From: Mesorhizobium sp.
Lineage (GTDB): Bacteria; Pseudomonadota; Alphaproteobacteria; Rhizobiales; Rhizobiaceae
Reading direction: 5' to 3'
Length of the DNA stretch: 64,000 nt
Assembly (NCBI GenBank): GCA_004963905.1
Contig: SUGL01000006.1
Span: 62,001-126,000 of the forward strand
Of this stretch, positions 35,788 to 44,791 are shown piece by piece. Both the position numbers and the translations under genes were made by a program. Numbering within the stretch: the first letter of the stretch is position 1; each line of letters opens with the position of its first letter. The notes under the pieces are model-generated. The model saw nothing but the letters and a program-made list of their open reading frames with translations. It did not search any database and was not told the DNA's origin.

Positions 35788-35991
35788 CTAAAGAATTTTG
35801 CTGGTCAGTTCCAGCATCGTCGTCGCGCCTTGCTCGCTGCCGGGTATGTGCACGACGCGCAGAACGCGAAGGTCCATGTTTGTCCCCTCCACCGGCATGG
35901 ACACGCTTTCGCCCACCCGCGGCAATTCCTGGAAAGCGAGCTCGTCCACATCCCTGGCGCTGTCAATCGAAACGCGACATCTCACAGCCAT
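35788..35991 (-). CDS. Small hypothetical protein
   Basis: The 67-residue product starts at 35991 with a GGGAGA site. It is a compact beta-rich sequence: VRCRVSID, VDELAFQELPRVGESVSMPVEG and LRVLRVVHIPG, with a glutamate-rich centre. Its strand pattern vaguely resembles small SH3- or PilZ-like folds, but I do not recognise a family. It is convergent with the peptide gene (21 bp between the stops). Confidence 0.6.
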   Translation of the reverse strand: MAVRCRVSIDSARDVDELAFQELPRVGESVSMPVEGTNMDLRVLRVVHIPGSEQGATTMLELTSKIL

Positions 35992-36402
35992 CTGTCTCTC
36001 CCGTCTTCGGCCCCTGGGCGGAACGAGACAATGGCGGAATGGTTCCGGGAATAGCCCGGCCTGCCTTGGCGGATAAGATCGGCACATAGCAGCAAGCCGG
36101 GCTGTGCACCGGCGTTGGGCGGGGGCGGGGTAGCCGGTGCAAGGGGGAAGGTGTTCGTTTGCCGACGATTCGCCAATTGCAACAGAGGTCCGATTCGATA
36201 CGCAATGGTCCTAGTGCGGGACGGACGAATATCTTGGTTATTGCGGTCGACCGTACCGCACGCACCGCTTCCGCCGCGCGTCCAACGGGAACTCGATTAC
36301 TTCTCCCCGAGGGCACGCATATTCCTTGGCGGCAACCGCTGCGATCAGGTGGTCCAAGTCATCCGAGTTTCCAGGCTCGTTTCGGGCATCCGCGGGCCGA
36401 GT
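35992..36402. other. Intergenic stretch without a supported gene
   Basis: Several frames stay open here on both strands, but none has a ribosome site, domain motif or natural amino-acid composition. A GC-rich patch (GGGCGGGGGCGGGG) occurs at about 36118-36131. I see no terminator or repeat. Confidence 0.5.
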
Positions 36403-36852
36403 TTATTCAATTTTTTGATCGAAGCCCGTGCCGCGCAACGCCGCCAGCAAGAGCGCAGCAATTCCCATATAGTCCGTCGTGGCTCGCTGCGGCATCGGCA
36501 TTTCAGCCCAGGCGGCAAGGGCGTCGATATGTTCCGACATGGCCGTGTCGTTGACGGTGACGCATTTGATTTCGCCGCATTTCATCGCGGCAGCGATGGC
36601 ACTTCCGAGCTCGCCATAGGCGATCACCGCGATTCGTTCGACGCTGACGTCGCCGAAAACCCGAACGTCGAATAGGAGGATGCCGCCCGTTCTTGCCGCA
36701 GCGTTCGAAATCCGATCGGAAAACGGAGGTTGAAGACCGACAACGGGGGCGAACGTGTCCTCCAGCAACGCCAGTTCCAGGTGCTCTGCTACCATGCGGT
36801 GAGAGTGCGGTGATCGGTTCAATCCGCAACGGGGACGAAAGTCATAATTCAC
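36403..36852 (-). CDS. Hypothetical protein, doubtful
   Basis: The frame encodes 149 residues from 36852 or 130 residues from 36795. The middle part (HLELALLED, GGILLFDVRVFGDVSVERIAVIAYGELG) has a natural alternating pattern and a plausible alpha/beta makeup. The last 20 residues (TTDYMGIAALLLAALRG) look helical. No ribosome site and no known motif. It may be a real small protein or a decayed gene. Confidence 0.4.
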   Translation of the reverse strand: MNYDFRPRCGLNRSPHSHRMVAEHLELALLEDTFAPVVGLQPPFSDRISNAAARTGGILLFDVRVFGDVSVERIAVIAYGELGSAIAAAMKCGEIKCVTVNDTAMSEHIDALAAWAEMPMPQRATTDYMGIAALLLAALRGTGFDQKIE

Positions 36853-36900
36853 AGCAAAAAAGTGCCCAGAGCGCCGGCGCCCCTCGCTGTGCGCGATGCT

Positions 36901-38256
36901 CTATAGGGCAGGGCCTGGCCGAATCGCGCTGCCGTCGAAAAAACGCGACAGGCGGAAGCGGGTGAGGTCGTGCCCGATCTCGTTTCCCTGGATCATGTCG
37001 GAGACGACCCGGCCGATTCCCGGCCCGATGCCGAAGCCGTGACCGCTCATGCCCGTTGCGACGACGAGGCCGACGATCGCCTGCACGCGATCCACTATGG
37101 GGACGACGTCCGGCATCGCGTCAATCATACCTGCCCAGCTCGCCTTCAGGCGGACCGGCCCGAGCTGCGGGAACAGGCGCCTGAAATTGCGTTCGATCGA
37201 ACGGAGACCGGAACGTTCGGGAGCCGGATTGAGCACCCGCATTCTTTCGAAAGGACTTTGGGAATCCGGCGCCCATTGACGCCGCGTCGACCAGCCGTCC
37301 GGGTAACCCGCCGGCGCGGCCGGCGAATAGCGCGAGCCGAAAGGATTGGCGATCAGGGCGGGAAGGTATTTCGTTGCGTGCCGGAATGCGTCGGGCCCCA
37401 GGTAGAGCAGATGGCTGCCTCCCGGAGCGAGCGTGTATCCGCCATCCTGCCTGCGTCTGAACGCGATATGCTCTCCTGCGGCGGCACCTGCATGGATTTC
37501 AGGCAGCGGCTCCGTTGCCGCGGCGGTCGACCTGACACTGAGCTGGGGAATGGAAACGCCATGCCTTCTCAGGAACAGGGAGGACCACGCACCGCCCGCG
37601 AGCAGAACGCTGGACGTCTCGATGTGACCCGCCTCGGTCCAGACACCGCTGACCTTGCCGGCCGAGATTTCCAGGGTTCGCGCCGCGCAGTTCTCCACGA
37701 TCTTGACGCCTTTGCGGGCCGCAAGCCGAGCGAGAGCGGGCACGGCCATCCAAGGCTCCGCCCGCATGTCGGAAGGTGTCGTCATCGCGCCCTTGAAACT
37801 GCGTGACATGCCTTTGATGAGGCCAGCGGTTTCCTGCGCATTCAGAAGGCGAGTGTCGAGCTTGTGGACGGCGGCGATCTTCATGAATTCCTCGAAGCCG
37901 GCCATTTTGTCTTCCGAGCTTGCCAGGTAGGTCACGCCTGTCTGCTTCAGGCCGATGTCTTCGCCGCATTCTTCAGCCAGCTGCCGCCAGTGACGGGATG
38001 CCTCGATCACGATCGGCAGCTCATCCGCATCGCGTCCCTGCTTGCGGATCCATCCCCAATTGCGGGAGGACTGCTCGGCTGCAATCCGGCCCTTTTCCAC
38101 CAGCGCCACCGAGATGTTGCGCCCCGCAAGAAAAAGCGCCGTCGTCACGCCGATGACGCCGCCGCCGATGATCACCACGTCCGACCTTTTCGGCGGAGGA
38201 CCGGGATATTGAATTGGGTTTGCTTCGGAGAACGGGAAAGCAGGCAAGCGGCGCAT
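36901..38256 (-). CDS. FAD-dependent oxidoreductase, DAO family
   Basis: The 451-residue protein has the dinucleotide-binding motif VVIIGGGVIGVTTALFLA near residue 27, the EKGRIAAEQSSRNWGW segment typical of amino-acid oxidase/glycine oxidase-like proteins, and the C-terminal FAD-contact GMSGHGFGIGPG. It probably oxidises a secondary amine or D-amino acid in the cytoplasm. The N-terminal extension of about 24 residues before the Rossmann strand is usual in this subgroup. It has no operon partner, and the substrate is unknown. Confidence 0.88.
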   Translation of the reverse strand: MRRLPAFPFSEANPIQYPGPPPKRSDVVIIGGGVIGVTTALFLAGRNISVALVEKGRIAAEQSSRNWGWIRKQGRDADELPIVIEASRHWRQLAEECGEDIGLKQTGVTYLASSEDKMAGFEEFMKIAAVHKLDTRLLNAQETAGLIKGMSRSFKGAMTTPSDMRAEPWMAVPALARLAARKGVKIVENCAARTLEISAGKVSGVWTEAGHIETSSVLLAGGAWSSLFLRRHGVSIPQLSVRSTAAATEPLPEIHAGAAAGEHIAFRRRQDGGYTLAPGGSHLLYLGPDAFRHATKYLPALIANPFGSRYSPAAPAGYPDGWSTRRQWAPDSQSPFERMRVLNPAPERSGLRSIERNFRRLFPQLGPVRLKASWAGMIDAMPDVVPIVDRVQAIVGLVVATGMSGHGFGIGPGIGRVVSDMIQGNEIGHDLTRFRLSRFFDGSAIRPGPAL

Positions 38257-38587
38257 CCTGAAAAAGACGACGAAAGCTATGGCGCACTGGGCATCATCTT
38301 TTCTTGAGGCAGTTCAAGGGAAGTTGAAGTACAGGCTACCTCACGAGCGCCCGGTATTCGCCCAAAACAGACGGGTAGCCGGCGTATGCGTGGCCACAAT
38401 TCAACGCTCGATCACATCGGATAACGTTCGCGTTCCACCTCCGTTTCAACGCCGAGGCGGCCTCTATATCTCGTCCCTGGGCCGAGAACCGCCGGCGGTG
38501 AGTGGCTGCATCGCGACACGACGCGACCAGACGGCCCATTTCGGAGAAGCGGTAGAACCGCTTCCTCCATCATAGGGAGAAGGCATC
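38257..38587. other. Intergenic region
   Basis: The 331 bp between the divergent oxidoreductase and the 38588 gene contain no credible gene. A CTCTATATC box occurs near 38461-38469 without a matching -35. The ribosome site AGGGAGAAGG directly precedes the 38588 gene. Confidence 0.5.
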
Positions 38588-38977
38588 ATGCGCTCTTTCG
38601 TGCCAAAAATCGTTGCGGCCGCATCGGTCTTCGCGGCCATACCGCTTTCGAGCGCCTATGCGGTGCAGCGTCACCACAAGGTCGACACCATGACCACGGC
38701 TTCGGTGCCGGCGGATCCGAAAGCGAAAGCGGCGTTGGATCAGTTGCTGAACGTGAGGCAGGGCATCCGTCAGGCCAGGGAGGCCGGTAAGATTACGCAG
38801 GACCAGGCTCGTGACCTGATGCGGCAGGCCGATTCCATCCAGCGTGCCGCGCTGACTTCCGGAAACCGTTCGGCGCTGGGGCAGGTCAATGCGCTGGATC
38901 AGCGGCTTCAAAATGCCACCGGCCAAGGCACCTATATGGGTGACGGCGCCGACGGCGGCTATTATCCGAACGGCTGA
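38588..38977 (+). CDS. Secreted hypothetical protein
   Basis: The 129-residue product has a Sec signal (MRSFVPKIVAAAS...SAYA-VQ). The mature part holds a helical segment (residues 45-90; LDQLLNVRQGIRQAREAGKITQDQARDL) reminiscent of short helical-bundle proteins, and a glycine-rich tail (GDGADGGYYPNG). A strong AGGGAGAAGG ribosome site fixes the start. The family is unnamed; location is probably periplasmic. Confidence 0.75.
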   Translation: MRSFVPKIVAAASVFAAIPLSSAYAVQRHHKVDTMTTASVPADPKAKAALDQLLNVRQGIRQAREAGKITQDQARDLMRQADSIQRAALTSGNRSALGQVNALDQRLQNATGQGTYMGDGADGGYYPNG

Positions 38978-39277
38978 CGAAGATACGCGCTTCATAAATG
39001 GCCGCCGGCGTGGGCAGCGGCTCCTCTCAGGGCCGTCGGAGAGAAAGGAGCTTGACGATCAAGCCTTTCCCAACCTCACGCCGGCGCCACCGCCATTCTC
39101 AGGGATGAGCTTGACGCCGGCCATTGCAAGGGCGCGGCAGACAAACATCCATGTTGTTCGCCTGCCTCGTCGGGCTGCCAAGATGCGGACTCGAGAAATC
39201 GAATGATTTTCCCTGCCAGAACAGCAGGACAATAAATACAATGATTTCCGAGAAGAAATGGGATTTCCGAGAGGGAA
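38978..39277. other. Intergenic region with a gene remnant
   Basis: The 300 bp between the secreted-protein gene and tRNA-Asp contain no complete gene. On the minus strand, 39059-39148 keeps the C-terminal end of an HTH regulator (listed separately). The rest is unremarkable. Confidence 0.5.
39059..39148 (-). pseudogene. C-terminal remnant of an XRE-type HTH regulator
   Basis: The last 25 residues before the stop read ALAMAGVKLIPENGGGAGVR and end LGKA. The block (A)GVxxIPENGGGxGVRL is the characteristic C terminus of a family of short rhizobial XRE/HTH regulators. The expected helix-turn-helix upstream is missing; the frame before it reads as non-protein. It appears to be a truncated, decayed copy. 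Confidence 0.5.
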
Positions 39278-39354
39278 TGGCGCGAGTGACGGGGCTCGAA
39301 CCCGCGACCTCCGGCGTGACAGGCCGGCACTCTAACCGACTGAGCTACACCCGC
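39278..39354 (-). tRNA. tRNA-Asp (anticodon GTC)
   Basis: A 77-nt cloverleaf on the minus strand: acceptor GCGGGTG with CACTCGC, D-arm GCTCAGTCGGTTAGAGT, anticodon loop CTGTCAC (GTC), T-arm GCGGGTTCGAGCCCCGT, discriminator G and encoded CCA. Confidence 0.97.
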
Positions 39355-39397
39355 GCACTGACGAGCACGTGTCAGGCGTGTTCGTCGTTGGGGCGCT

Positions 39398-39426
39398 GGA
39401 TAAGGGGTTCGTTTGCGGGTGTCAAG
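39398..39426 (-). promoter_or_regulatory. Candidate tRNA-Asp promoter
   Basis: Read on the minus strand, CTTGAC (39421-39426) and TTATCC (39398-39403) are 17 bp apart. The -35 is a perfect match to the rhizobial consensus. The -10 lies 43 bp before the tRNA. Confidence 0.5.
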
Positions 39427-39529
39427 CGCGGTATGTGAGCATAACAGCAATCAGCGGAAGGTTTTTTGACAAGTGAGCCGGCGTCGGGGAAATCCGCGGG
39501 ATACCGGGTGCGCCGGCCGTTCATTGGGC

Positions 39530-39558
39530 CTTGCGAATGGAGCCCTAACTGCTTAAAG
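39530..39558 (+). promoter_or_regulatory. Candidate tRNA-Val promoter
   Basis: CTTGCG (39530-39535) and TTAAAG (39553-39558) are 17 bp apart, with the -10 ending 14 bp before the tRNA-Val 5' end. Confidence 0.45.
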
Positions 39559-39572
39559 GTCCGGCCCGGAGC

Positions 39573-39648
<76 letters not shown>

Positions 39649-39670
39649 GTTTCCCAACACAATCAAAGAA

Positions 39671-40441
39671 TCATGGCGGCGTCAGGCGGAAATCCTGGCC
39701 TTCGGGCAGGAGCTGGCCGCCGTCGACGACGATCGTCGTGCCGGTGATGTAGCTGGCGTCGTCGGAAGCCAGGAACAGGAAGGCGTTGGCGACGTCGCGC
39801 GGCGTGCCGAGGCGCCCGAGCGGCACGGCGTCCTCCATGCTCTTGATGAAGGCGGTGTCGCGGTGCAGCTTCATGCCTTCGGTCAGGATGTTGCCGGGCT
39901 CGACGCCGTTGACGGTGATGCCGTAGCCGGAAAATTCGAGCGCCGCGGCGCGGATGAAGCCGTTGATGCCGGCCTTGCTCGCCGAATAATGGCCGTGACC
40001 CGGGCTGCTCACCTGCGGGCCGGTGATCGAAGAGGTGAAGAGCATGCGGCCGCTGCGCTGCGCCTTCATCGGCGGGAGCGCGGCGCGCGCGGCGTTGAAG
40101 CTGCCGCGCAGATTGACCGCCATGACACGGTCCCAGTCTTCCGGACTGGTGTTCTCGATGAGCTGCCAGGGATAGATGCCGGCGTTCTGGATCATGATGT
40201 CGAGGCGGCCGTGGCGCTGCAGCGCCAATGTCACCACCGCTTCCGCATCGGCCATCTTCGAGATGTCGGTGTGAATGAAGGCGGCGCCCAGCTCGTCGGC
40301 GCTCGCCTTGCCGGCTTCGGCTTCGCTGTCGGCAAGGACCAGTTTCGCGCCTTCCTCGGCGAAGCGCTGGGCTATGCCCTTGCCAATGCCGCGCGCGGCG
40401 CCGACGATCGCCGCCACCTTGCCTTCGATACGTCCAGTCAT
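39671..40441 (-). CDS. SDR family oxidoreductase
   Basis: The 256-residue short-chain dehydrogenase has the NAD(P)-binding GAARGIGKG glycine motif, the NAG motif (IQNAGIYP), catalytic serine in TSSITG, the YSASKAG tyrosine-lysine pair and the C-terminal ITGTTIVVDGG. It is the last gene of the ROK-ABC operon, 14 bp after the permease stop, and probably oxidises the imported sugar or polyol. The start at 40441 gives the usual SDR N terminus. Confidence 0.9.
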   Translation of the reverse strand: MTGRIEGKVAAIVGAARGIGKGIAQRFAEEGAKLVLADSEAEAGKASADELGAAFIHTDISKMADAEAVVTLALQRHGRLDIMIQNAGIYPWQLIENTSPEDWDRVMAVNLRGSFNAARAALPPMKAQRSGRMLFTSSITGPQVSSPGHGHYSASKAGINGFIRAAALEFSGYGITVNGVEPGNILTEGMKLHRDTAFIKSMEDAVPLGRLGTPRDVANAFLFLASDDASYITGTTIVVDGGQLLPEGQDFRLTPP

Positions 40442-40454
40442 GCGAGCCGTCCTG

Positions 40455-41453
40455 TCATGCGAGTCTTTGGCGAATGGTCTGCTTGAAAGCGTCGAGCAGC
40501 ACGGCCGCCAGCACGAGCAAGCCGTGGATGACCTGGGTGAAGTTGGCCGGCAGGCCCATGAGGTTGATGGCGGTGTTGATGGCCGACAAAAGCAGCACGC
40601 CGGCATAGACGCCTGGCAGGGTGCCGACGCCGCCCTTCAGGCTGACGCCGCCGATGACGACGGCGGCGAAGGCGTTGAAGAGCAGGCCGACGCCGAGATT
40701 GGCGGTGGCGCCGGAGGTGCGGATGGCGAGCAGCCAGCCGGCGAGGCCGGCAATGGCGCCGGCAAGCACGAAGGCGATGATCAGGTTGCGGTTGACGCGG
40801 ATGCCGGCGCGGAACGTCGCCGTCTCGTTGCCGCCGATCATCACCAGGTGCCGTCCGAACGGCGTCTTGGCCAGGATCAGCGAGAAGACGACGAAGCAGC
40901 CAACGGCGATCCAGGCGGTGAGCGGCAGTCCGGCGAGCCGCTGGATGCCGAACCAGCGGATGGCCGGCGCCAGGTCCTGTGCCGATCGCCCGCCCGAGAC
41001 CACCAGCACGAGGCCGCGCACCCAGATGTAGGAGGCAAGCGTGATGATGAAGGCGCTCATCTTCAGCCTGACGATGAGGAAGCCGTTGACGACGCCGATG
41101 ATGGCGCCGACGGCGAGCGCGATGGCGAGCGACACCGGCACCATCAGCCACTCCGGATGCAGCTGCAGGCCAAGGCCGATGCCGGACGAGCAGAACATGA
41201 TGCCGACCGCCATGGCGCTGAGGGCCGCCACCGATTCGACCGAAAGGTCCATGTGACCGGCGATGATGACCAGCGCCAGGCCGATCGACATGACGCCGAG
41301 CACGCTCGAAGCCTCGATGATGTTGGCGAAGATGCCGAGCTGGAAGAAGTTGGGAATGAAGATCGAGAACACCGCCAGCACGAAGACCAGCATGAACCAG
41401 ACGAGATTGTCGAGCACGAGCTCGAGGATATGGCGGGTGCGTGGGCTCATCAT
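40455..41453 (-). CDS. Sugar ABC transporter permease (RbsC type)
   Basis: The 332-residue membrane protein has about nine to ten hydrophobic segments and the RbsC/XylH family hallmarks: GHMDLSVESVAALSAM, GVVNGFLIVRL, and AVVIGGVSLKGGVGTLPG near the C terminus. It forms the membrane channel of the CUT2 transporter with the ATPase at 42647 and the binding protein at 41566. ATG codons at 41453 and 41450 are both possible starts. Confidence 0.92.
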   Translation of the reverse strand: MMSPRTRHILELVLDNLVWFMLVFVLAVFSIFIPNFFQLGIFANIIEASSVLGVMSIGLALVIIAGHMDLSVESVAALSAMAVGIMFCSSGIGLGLQLHPEWLMVPVSLAIALAVGAIIGVVNGFLIVRLKMSAFIITLASYIWVRGLVLVVSGGRSAQDLAPAIRWFGIQRLAGLPLTAWIAVGCFVVFSLILAKTPFGRHLVMIGGNETATFRAGIRVNRNLIIAFVLAGAIAGLAGWLLAIRTSGATANLGVGLLFNAFAAVVIGGVSLKGGVGTLPGVYAGVLLLSAINTAINLMGLPANFTQVIHGLLVLAAVLLDAFKQTIRQRLA

Positions 41454-41565
41454 GTGATCCGGGTAGGGCCGATCCGGTTGACGTCAGGACTGGATGCGCG
41501 GCCGCTGCCTGCGGACGCGCCGGGAGGCTCCGGGCCATCAGGCCCGGAGCTCGATGCGGCAAAGC

Positions 41566-42606
41566 CTATTCGACGGACTTTACCGTATCCGTCGGCGGCT
41601 TCTGGTTGCCCCAGAAGGCGGGGTTGTCGACGTTCGCCTTGGTGATCGCCGCGCCCGGGATCTTGATGTTCGGGCCCCAGGCTTCCTTGGTCACGACCGA
41701 CTTCAAGCCGAGCACGTCATAGTCGCCGGGCTTGATCTCCTGCTTGTTGGCGACCTTGTCCATGAACATGGCGACCGCGGCGGCTTGCGCGTAGAGCGGC
41801 TGCTCGACCTCGACGTTCAGCCAGCCCTTGCGGATCAGGTCGAGGCCGACCGGCGCGCCGTTCGAGCTCATCAGCATCACGTCGCCGGGCTTCTTGCCGG
41901 CGGCCTCCAGCGAAGCGACGGCGGCGACCGAGAGATGGGCGGCGTGACTGAAGATCAGGTCGATGTCGGGATTGGCCAGCATCTGGTCGGCGACGATGGT
42001 GCCGGCGTTGCTCGCCTCCCACTGCATGGCAGGAAGCGAGATGATCTTGACGTCCGGAAACGCCTTCATCTTCTCCTCGAAACCCTTCTGGATGTCGAGC
42101 GTATACGGGTCGCCGGGGTCACCGAGAACCTGCAGGACCTTGCCCTTGACCGAGCCGTTCTTGGCCTTCAGCAGCGCTTCGGCCTGTTCGGCGGCGATGT
42201 GGCCGATCTCGACCGTGCCGGCAACCGAGGTGAAGTCGGATGGCGTCGCGGTGATCTGGCGGTCGAACTCGACCACCGGGATGCCGGCCGCGCGGGCAGC
42301 TTCAACGGATGGTTTCAGCGCGTTGAAATCGACCGCGGCGAGGATGATCGCCTTGGGCTTCAGCGCGATGACATCGTTCATCTGCGATTGCTGGGCGTCG
42401 GTCTTGTTGTCGGCGTTCAGCGTCTTCATCTCGTAGCCGACCTGCTTCAGGAACAATTCCAGCGCGCTCACCGAGCCGGTCTGGAATTCGTCGAGCAATG
42501 TCGGGACCAGGTAGTAGACGGTACCCTTGGACTGGGCGAATGCCGGCGTGAGCGTGGCAAATGCCAGGGCCAGGATACCGAAGACAGAAAGTAGCAGTCG
42601 CTTCAT
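41566..42606 (-). CDS. Sugar ABC transporter substrate-binding protein
   Basis: The 346-residue periplasmic protein begins with a Sec signal ([16 protein letters not shown]...TPAFA-QS) and has the PBP1-like sugar-binding pattern: [15 protein letters not shown] in the first strand, [24 protein letters not shown] in the mid part, and an [16 protein letters not shown] hinge region. The ATG at 42606 has GAGGAG. It delivers a monosaccharide to the RbsC-type permease; the exact sugar is unknown. Confidence 0.9.
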   Translation of the reverse strand: MKRLLLSVFGILALAFATLTPAFAQSKGTVYYLVPTLLDEFQTGSVSALELFLKQVGYEMKTLNADNKTDAQQSQMNDVIALKPKAIILAAVDFNALKPSVEAARAAGIPVVEFDRQITATPSDFTSVAGTVEIGHIAAEQAEALLKAKNGSVKGKVLQVLGDPGDPYTLDIQKGFEEKMKAFPDVKIISLPAMQWEASNAGTIVADQMLANPDIDLIFSHAAHLSVAAVASLEAAGKKPGDVMLMSSNGAPVGLDLIRKGWLNVEVEQPLYAQAAAVAMFMDKVANKQEIKPGDYDVLGLKSVVTKEAWGPNIKIPGAAITKANVDNPAFWGNQKPPTDTVKSVE

Positions 42607-42646
42607 GTCGTTGGCTCCTCTTTTCGCCGGACCCCTCATTTGTCCC

Positions 42647-43411
42647 TCAGCCCGCCGGTCCGGCACCGGCGAGCGTCTCCCCGGTGATCATGTTGATCAC
42701 CGCATCGGGACTTGTCCTGTTGCGGGCAACGTCGCCGGCCACGACGCCCTGGCGGATCACCACGATCCGGTCGGCGACCTGGAAGGCCTGCTGCATGATG
42801 TGGGTGATGATGACGACGCCGATGCCCTGGCTCGCCACCTGGCGGATCATGTCGAGGCCGCGGCGCGTCTGCTCGACGCCGAGCGCGGCGAAGGGTTCGT
42901 CGAGCAGCACCAGCTTGCCGCCCCAATGGACGAAACGGTTGAGTTCGATCGCCTGCCGCTGGCCGCCCGAGAGGTGCTCGACCTTGGTGCGCAGCGAGGG
43001 AATGCGCGTGCCGGCATTGGCCAAGGCCTTCGCCACCACGGCTTCCATGGCGCGCTCGTCGAGCACCGGAACGCCCAGCACCTTGCGGGTGATCTCGCGG
43101 CCCATGAAGAAGTTGGCCACCACGTCGACATTGGTGCAGAGCGAGAGGTCCTGATAGACCGTCTCGATGCCTGCGGCCTTGGCCTCCGCGGGCGATTTGG
43201 CAAGGAACTCCTTGCCCTCGAACAGCATGCGGCCGGAGGTCGGCTCGAGCCCGCCGGCGATGATCTTGACCAGCGTCGACTTTCCCGCACCGTTGTCGCC
43301 AAGCAGCGCCACCACCTCGCCGCGTCCGATCGAAAAGCTGATGCCGCGCAGCGCCTGGATGGCGCCGTAGTTCTTGGTGACGTTGTCGAGGACCAGCAGG
43401 GGTTCGCTCAT
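42647..43411 (-). CDS. Sugar ABC transporter ATP-binding protein (single domain)
   Basis: The 254-residue ATPase has Walker [10 protein letters not shown], the signature [15 protein letters not shown], Walker [13 protein letters not shown] and the H-loop IITHIMQQA. Unlike RbsA, which has two ATPase halves, this is a single half of the type used by FrcA-like CUT2 systems. Its start overlaps the stop of the ROK regulator gene (ATGA), so translation is coupled. Confidence 0.92.
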   Translation of the reverse strand: MSEPLLVLDNVTKNYGAIQALRGISFSIGRGEVVALLGDNGAGKSTLVKIIAGGLEPTSGRMLFEGKEFLAKSPAEAKAAGIETVYQDLSLCTNVDVVANFFMGREITRKVLGVPVLDERAMEAVVAKALANAGTRIPSLRTKVEHLSGGQRQAIELNRFVHWGGKLVLLDEPFAALGVEQTRRGLDMIRQVASQGIGVVIITHIMQQAFQVADRIVVIRQGVVAGDVARNRTSPDAVINMITGETLAGAGPAG

Positions 43412-44574
43412 GCCGCGATGTCTCCGCCTTTCAGAAGGTCGCCCTCGCGCTGCCGCTTGGCGGTGAAGATCTGGCCGAAGCGCGGGGAAAGCACGCCGGA
43501 AACGGCAAGTGCCGCCGCACCCCGCAACACTGCATGCTGACCGCCCCGGGCGACGAGGATGCGCGGCGCCGTGCGATCCCTGCGGGCCGAGACCGAATTG
43601 TGCAGCGGTTCGGCCGACGCCGCCAGCCGTTCGAGCAGGGCAGGGGAGGCCAGCCCGCCGAGGACGATCGTTTCGGGGTCGAAGAGGTTTTCAATGATGG
43701 TGATGGCGTTGCGGAAGACCGGCGCGACCTCGGCAACCCAGTCGGCATCATCGCCGCTCCAGCGGCCTCGCGCTTCCAGCGAGATGTAGCGTTCGAGGCA
43801 GCCGCGGTTGCCGCAGGGACAGGGCTCGCCGCCCGGAACGACTGGAATGTGGCCGATCTCGCCGGCATTGCCCCAGGCGCCGCGCAAGACGCTGCCGTCA
43901 TGCAGCATGGTGCCGCCAAGGCCGACGCCGAAGTAGAGATAGTAATATTCGGAATGTTTCGTGCCGAGGCCGTAGAAGCGTTCGCCCATCGCGGCTGCTG
44001 CCATGTCGTTCTCGAAAAAGGCCGGCAGGCCGGTGACGGCGGTCAGCCGCTCGCGCAGCGGAACTTCCTGCCAGCCGGCCATGGTGGTCGGGCCGACGAA
44101 GCTCATCGGCTCGACGCCGAACGGTCCCGGCAGCGCCATGCCGATGCCGATGACGCGGCCGCCCGAGCGGCGGCCGGTCAATTCGGCGACCATGGCGCCG
44201 ATTGCATCGAATGCATCGTCGGGAGCGGCGTTGGGCGCTTCGCGATGCGCGCTCTCGATCACGTCGCCGCTGAGGTTGATCAGCGCCGCGTCGATACCGA
44301 GCGGGGTCAGGTGGATGCCGACGGCATAACCGCCTTCCGGATTGACGCGCAGCGTTGCCGGCGGCAGGCCGCGGCCCTTCGGCTCCTCGCGAACCGACAG
44401 GATGTAACCCTGCTCTTCCAGTTCGCGCACGATGGTCGACACCGTCTGTACGGTGAGGCCGACATGCCGGGCGATCTCGCCGCGGGCGATCGGGCCGAAG
44501 CGACGGATGGATTCGAGCACGATGCGCCGGTTGTACGGCCGTCCGAACTCCTGATTGGTCCCCCGCAACGCCAT
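43408..44574 (-). CDS. ROK family transcriptional regulator
   Basis: The 388-residue regulator has an N-terminal winged helix-turn-helix (residues about 15-75; RGEIARHVGLTVQTVSTIVRELEEQG in part) and a sugar-kinase-like ROK domain with the zinc site CPCGNRGCLE. It probably represses its own operon until the imported sugar binds. It is the first gene of the operon and is divergent from the ectoine-hydrolase-like gene. A GGGAG site supports 44574. Confidence 0.92.
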   Translation of the reverse strand: MALRGTNQEFGRPYNRRIVLESIRRFGPIARGEIARHVGLTVQTVSTIVRELEEQGYILSVREEPKGRGLPPATLRVNPEGGYAVGIHLTPLGIDAALINLSGDVIESAHREAPNAAPDDAFDAIGAMVAELTGRRSGGRVIGIGMALPGPFGVEPMSFVGPTTMAGWQEVPLRERLTAVTGLPAFFENDMAAAAMGERFYGLGTKHSEYYYLYFGVGLGGTMLHDGSVLRGAWGNAGEIGHIPVVPGGEPCPCGNRGCLERYISLEARGRWSGDDADWVAEVAPVFRNAITIIENLFDPETIVLGGLASPALLERLAASAEPLHNSVSARRDRTAPRILVARGGQHAVLRGAAALAVSGVLSPRFGQIFTAKRQREGDLLKGGDIAA

Positions 44575-44791
44575 CGCCTGCGCTCCCAGTTGACGCTAGG
44601 TTCGCAGAGAAGATTTATTCAGTCAAATGGAATTCAAAAATAATTCGGCGATGAAATCACTGAAATCCGGGAACGACAGGACCGGTTTAGGACCTGTCGA
44701 CGCGGCGGTCTTGGCCGATTGCCCCCTGCCGAAGCCTCCTCGATGGTGATGGTGAGTGAACCAGCGTTGATGCAACACGCATGGAGCAGAG

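Noticed and set aside
36115..36675. A 186-codon plus-strand frame in the sparse region
   Set aside because: No ribosome site, disordered Arg-rich composition, and its second half is antisense to the weak minus-strand frame at 36403.
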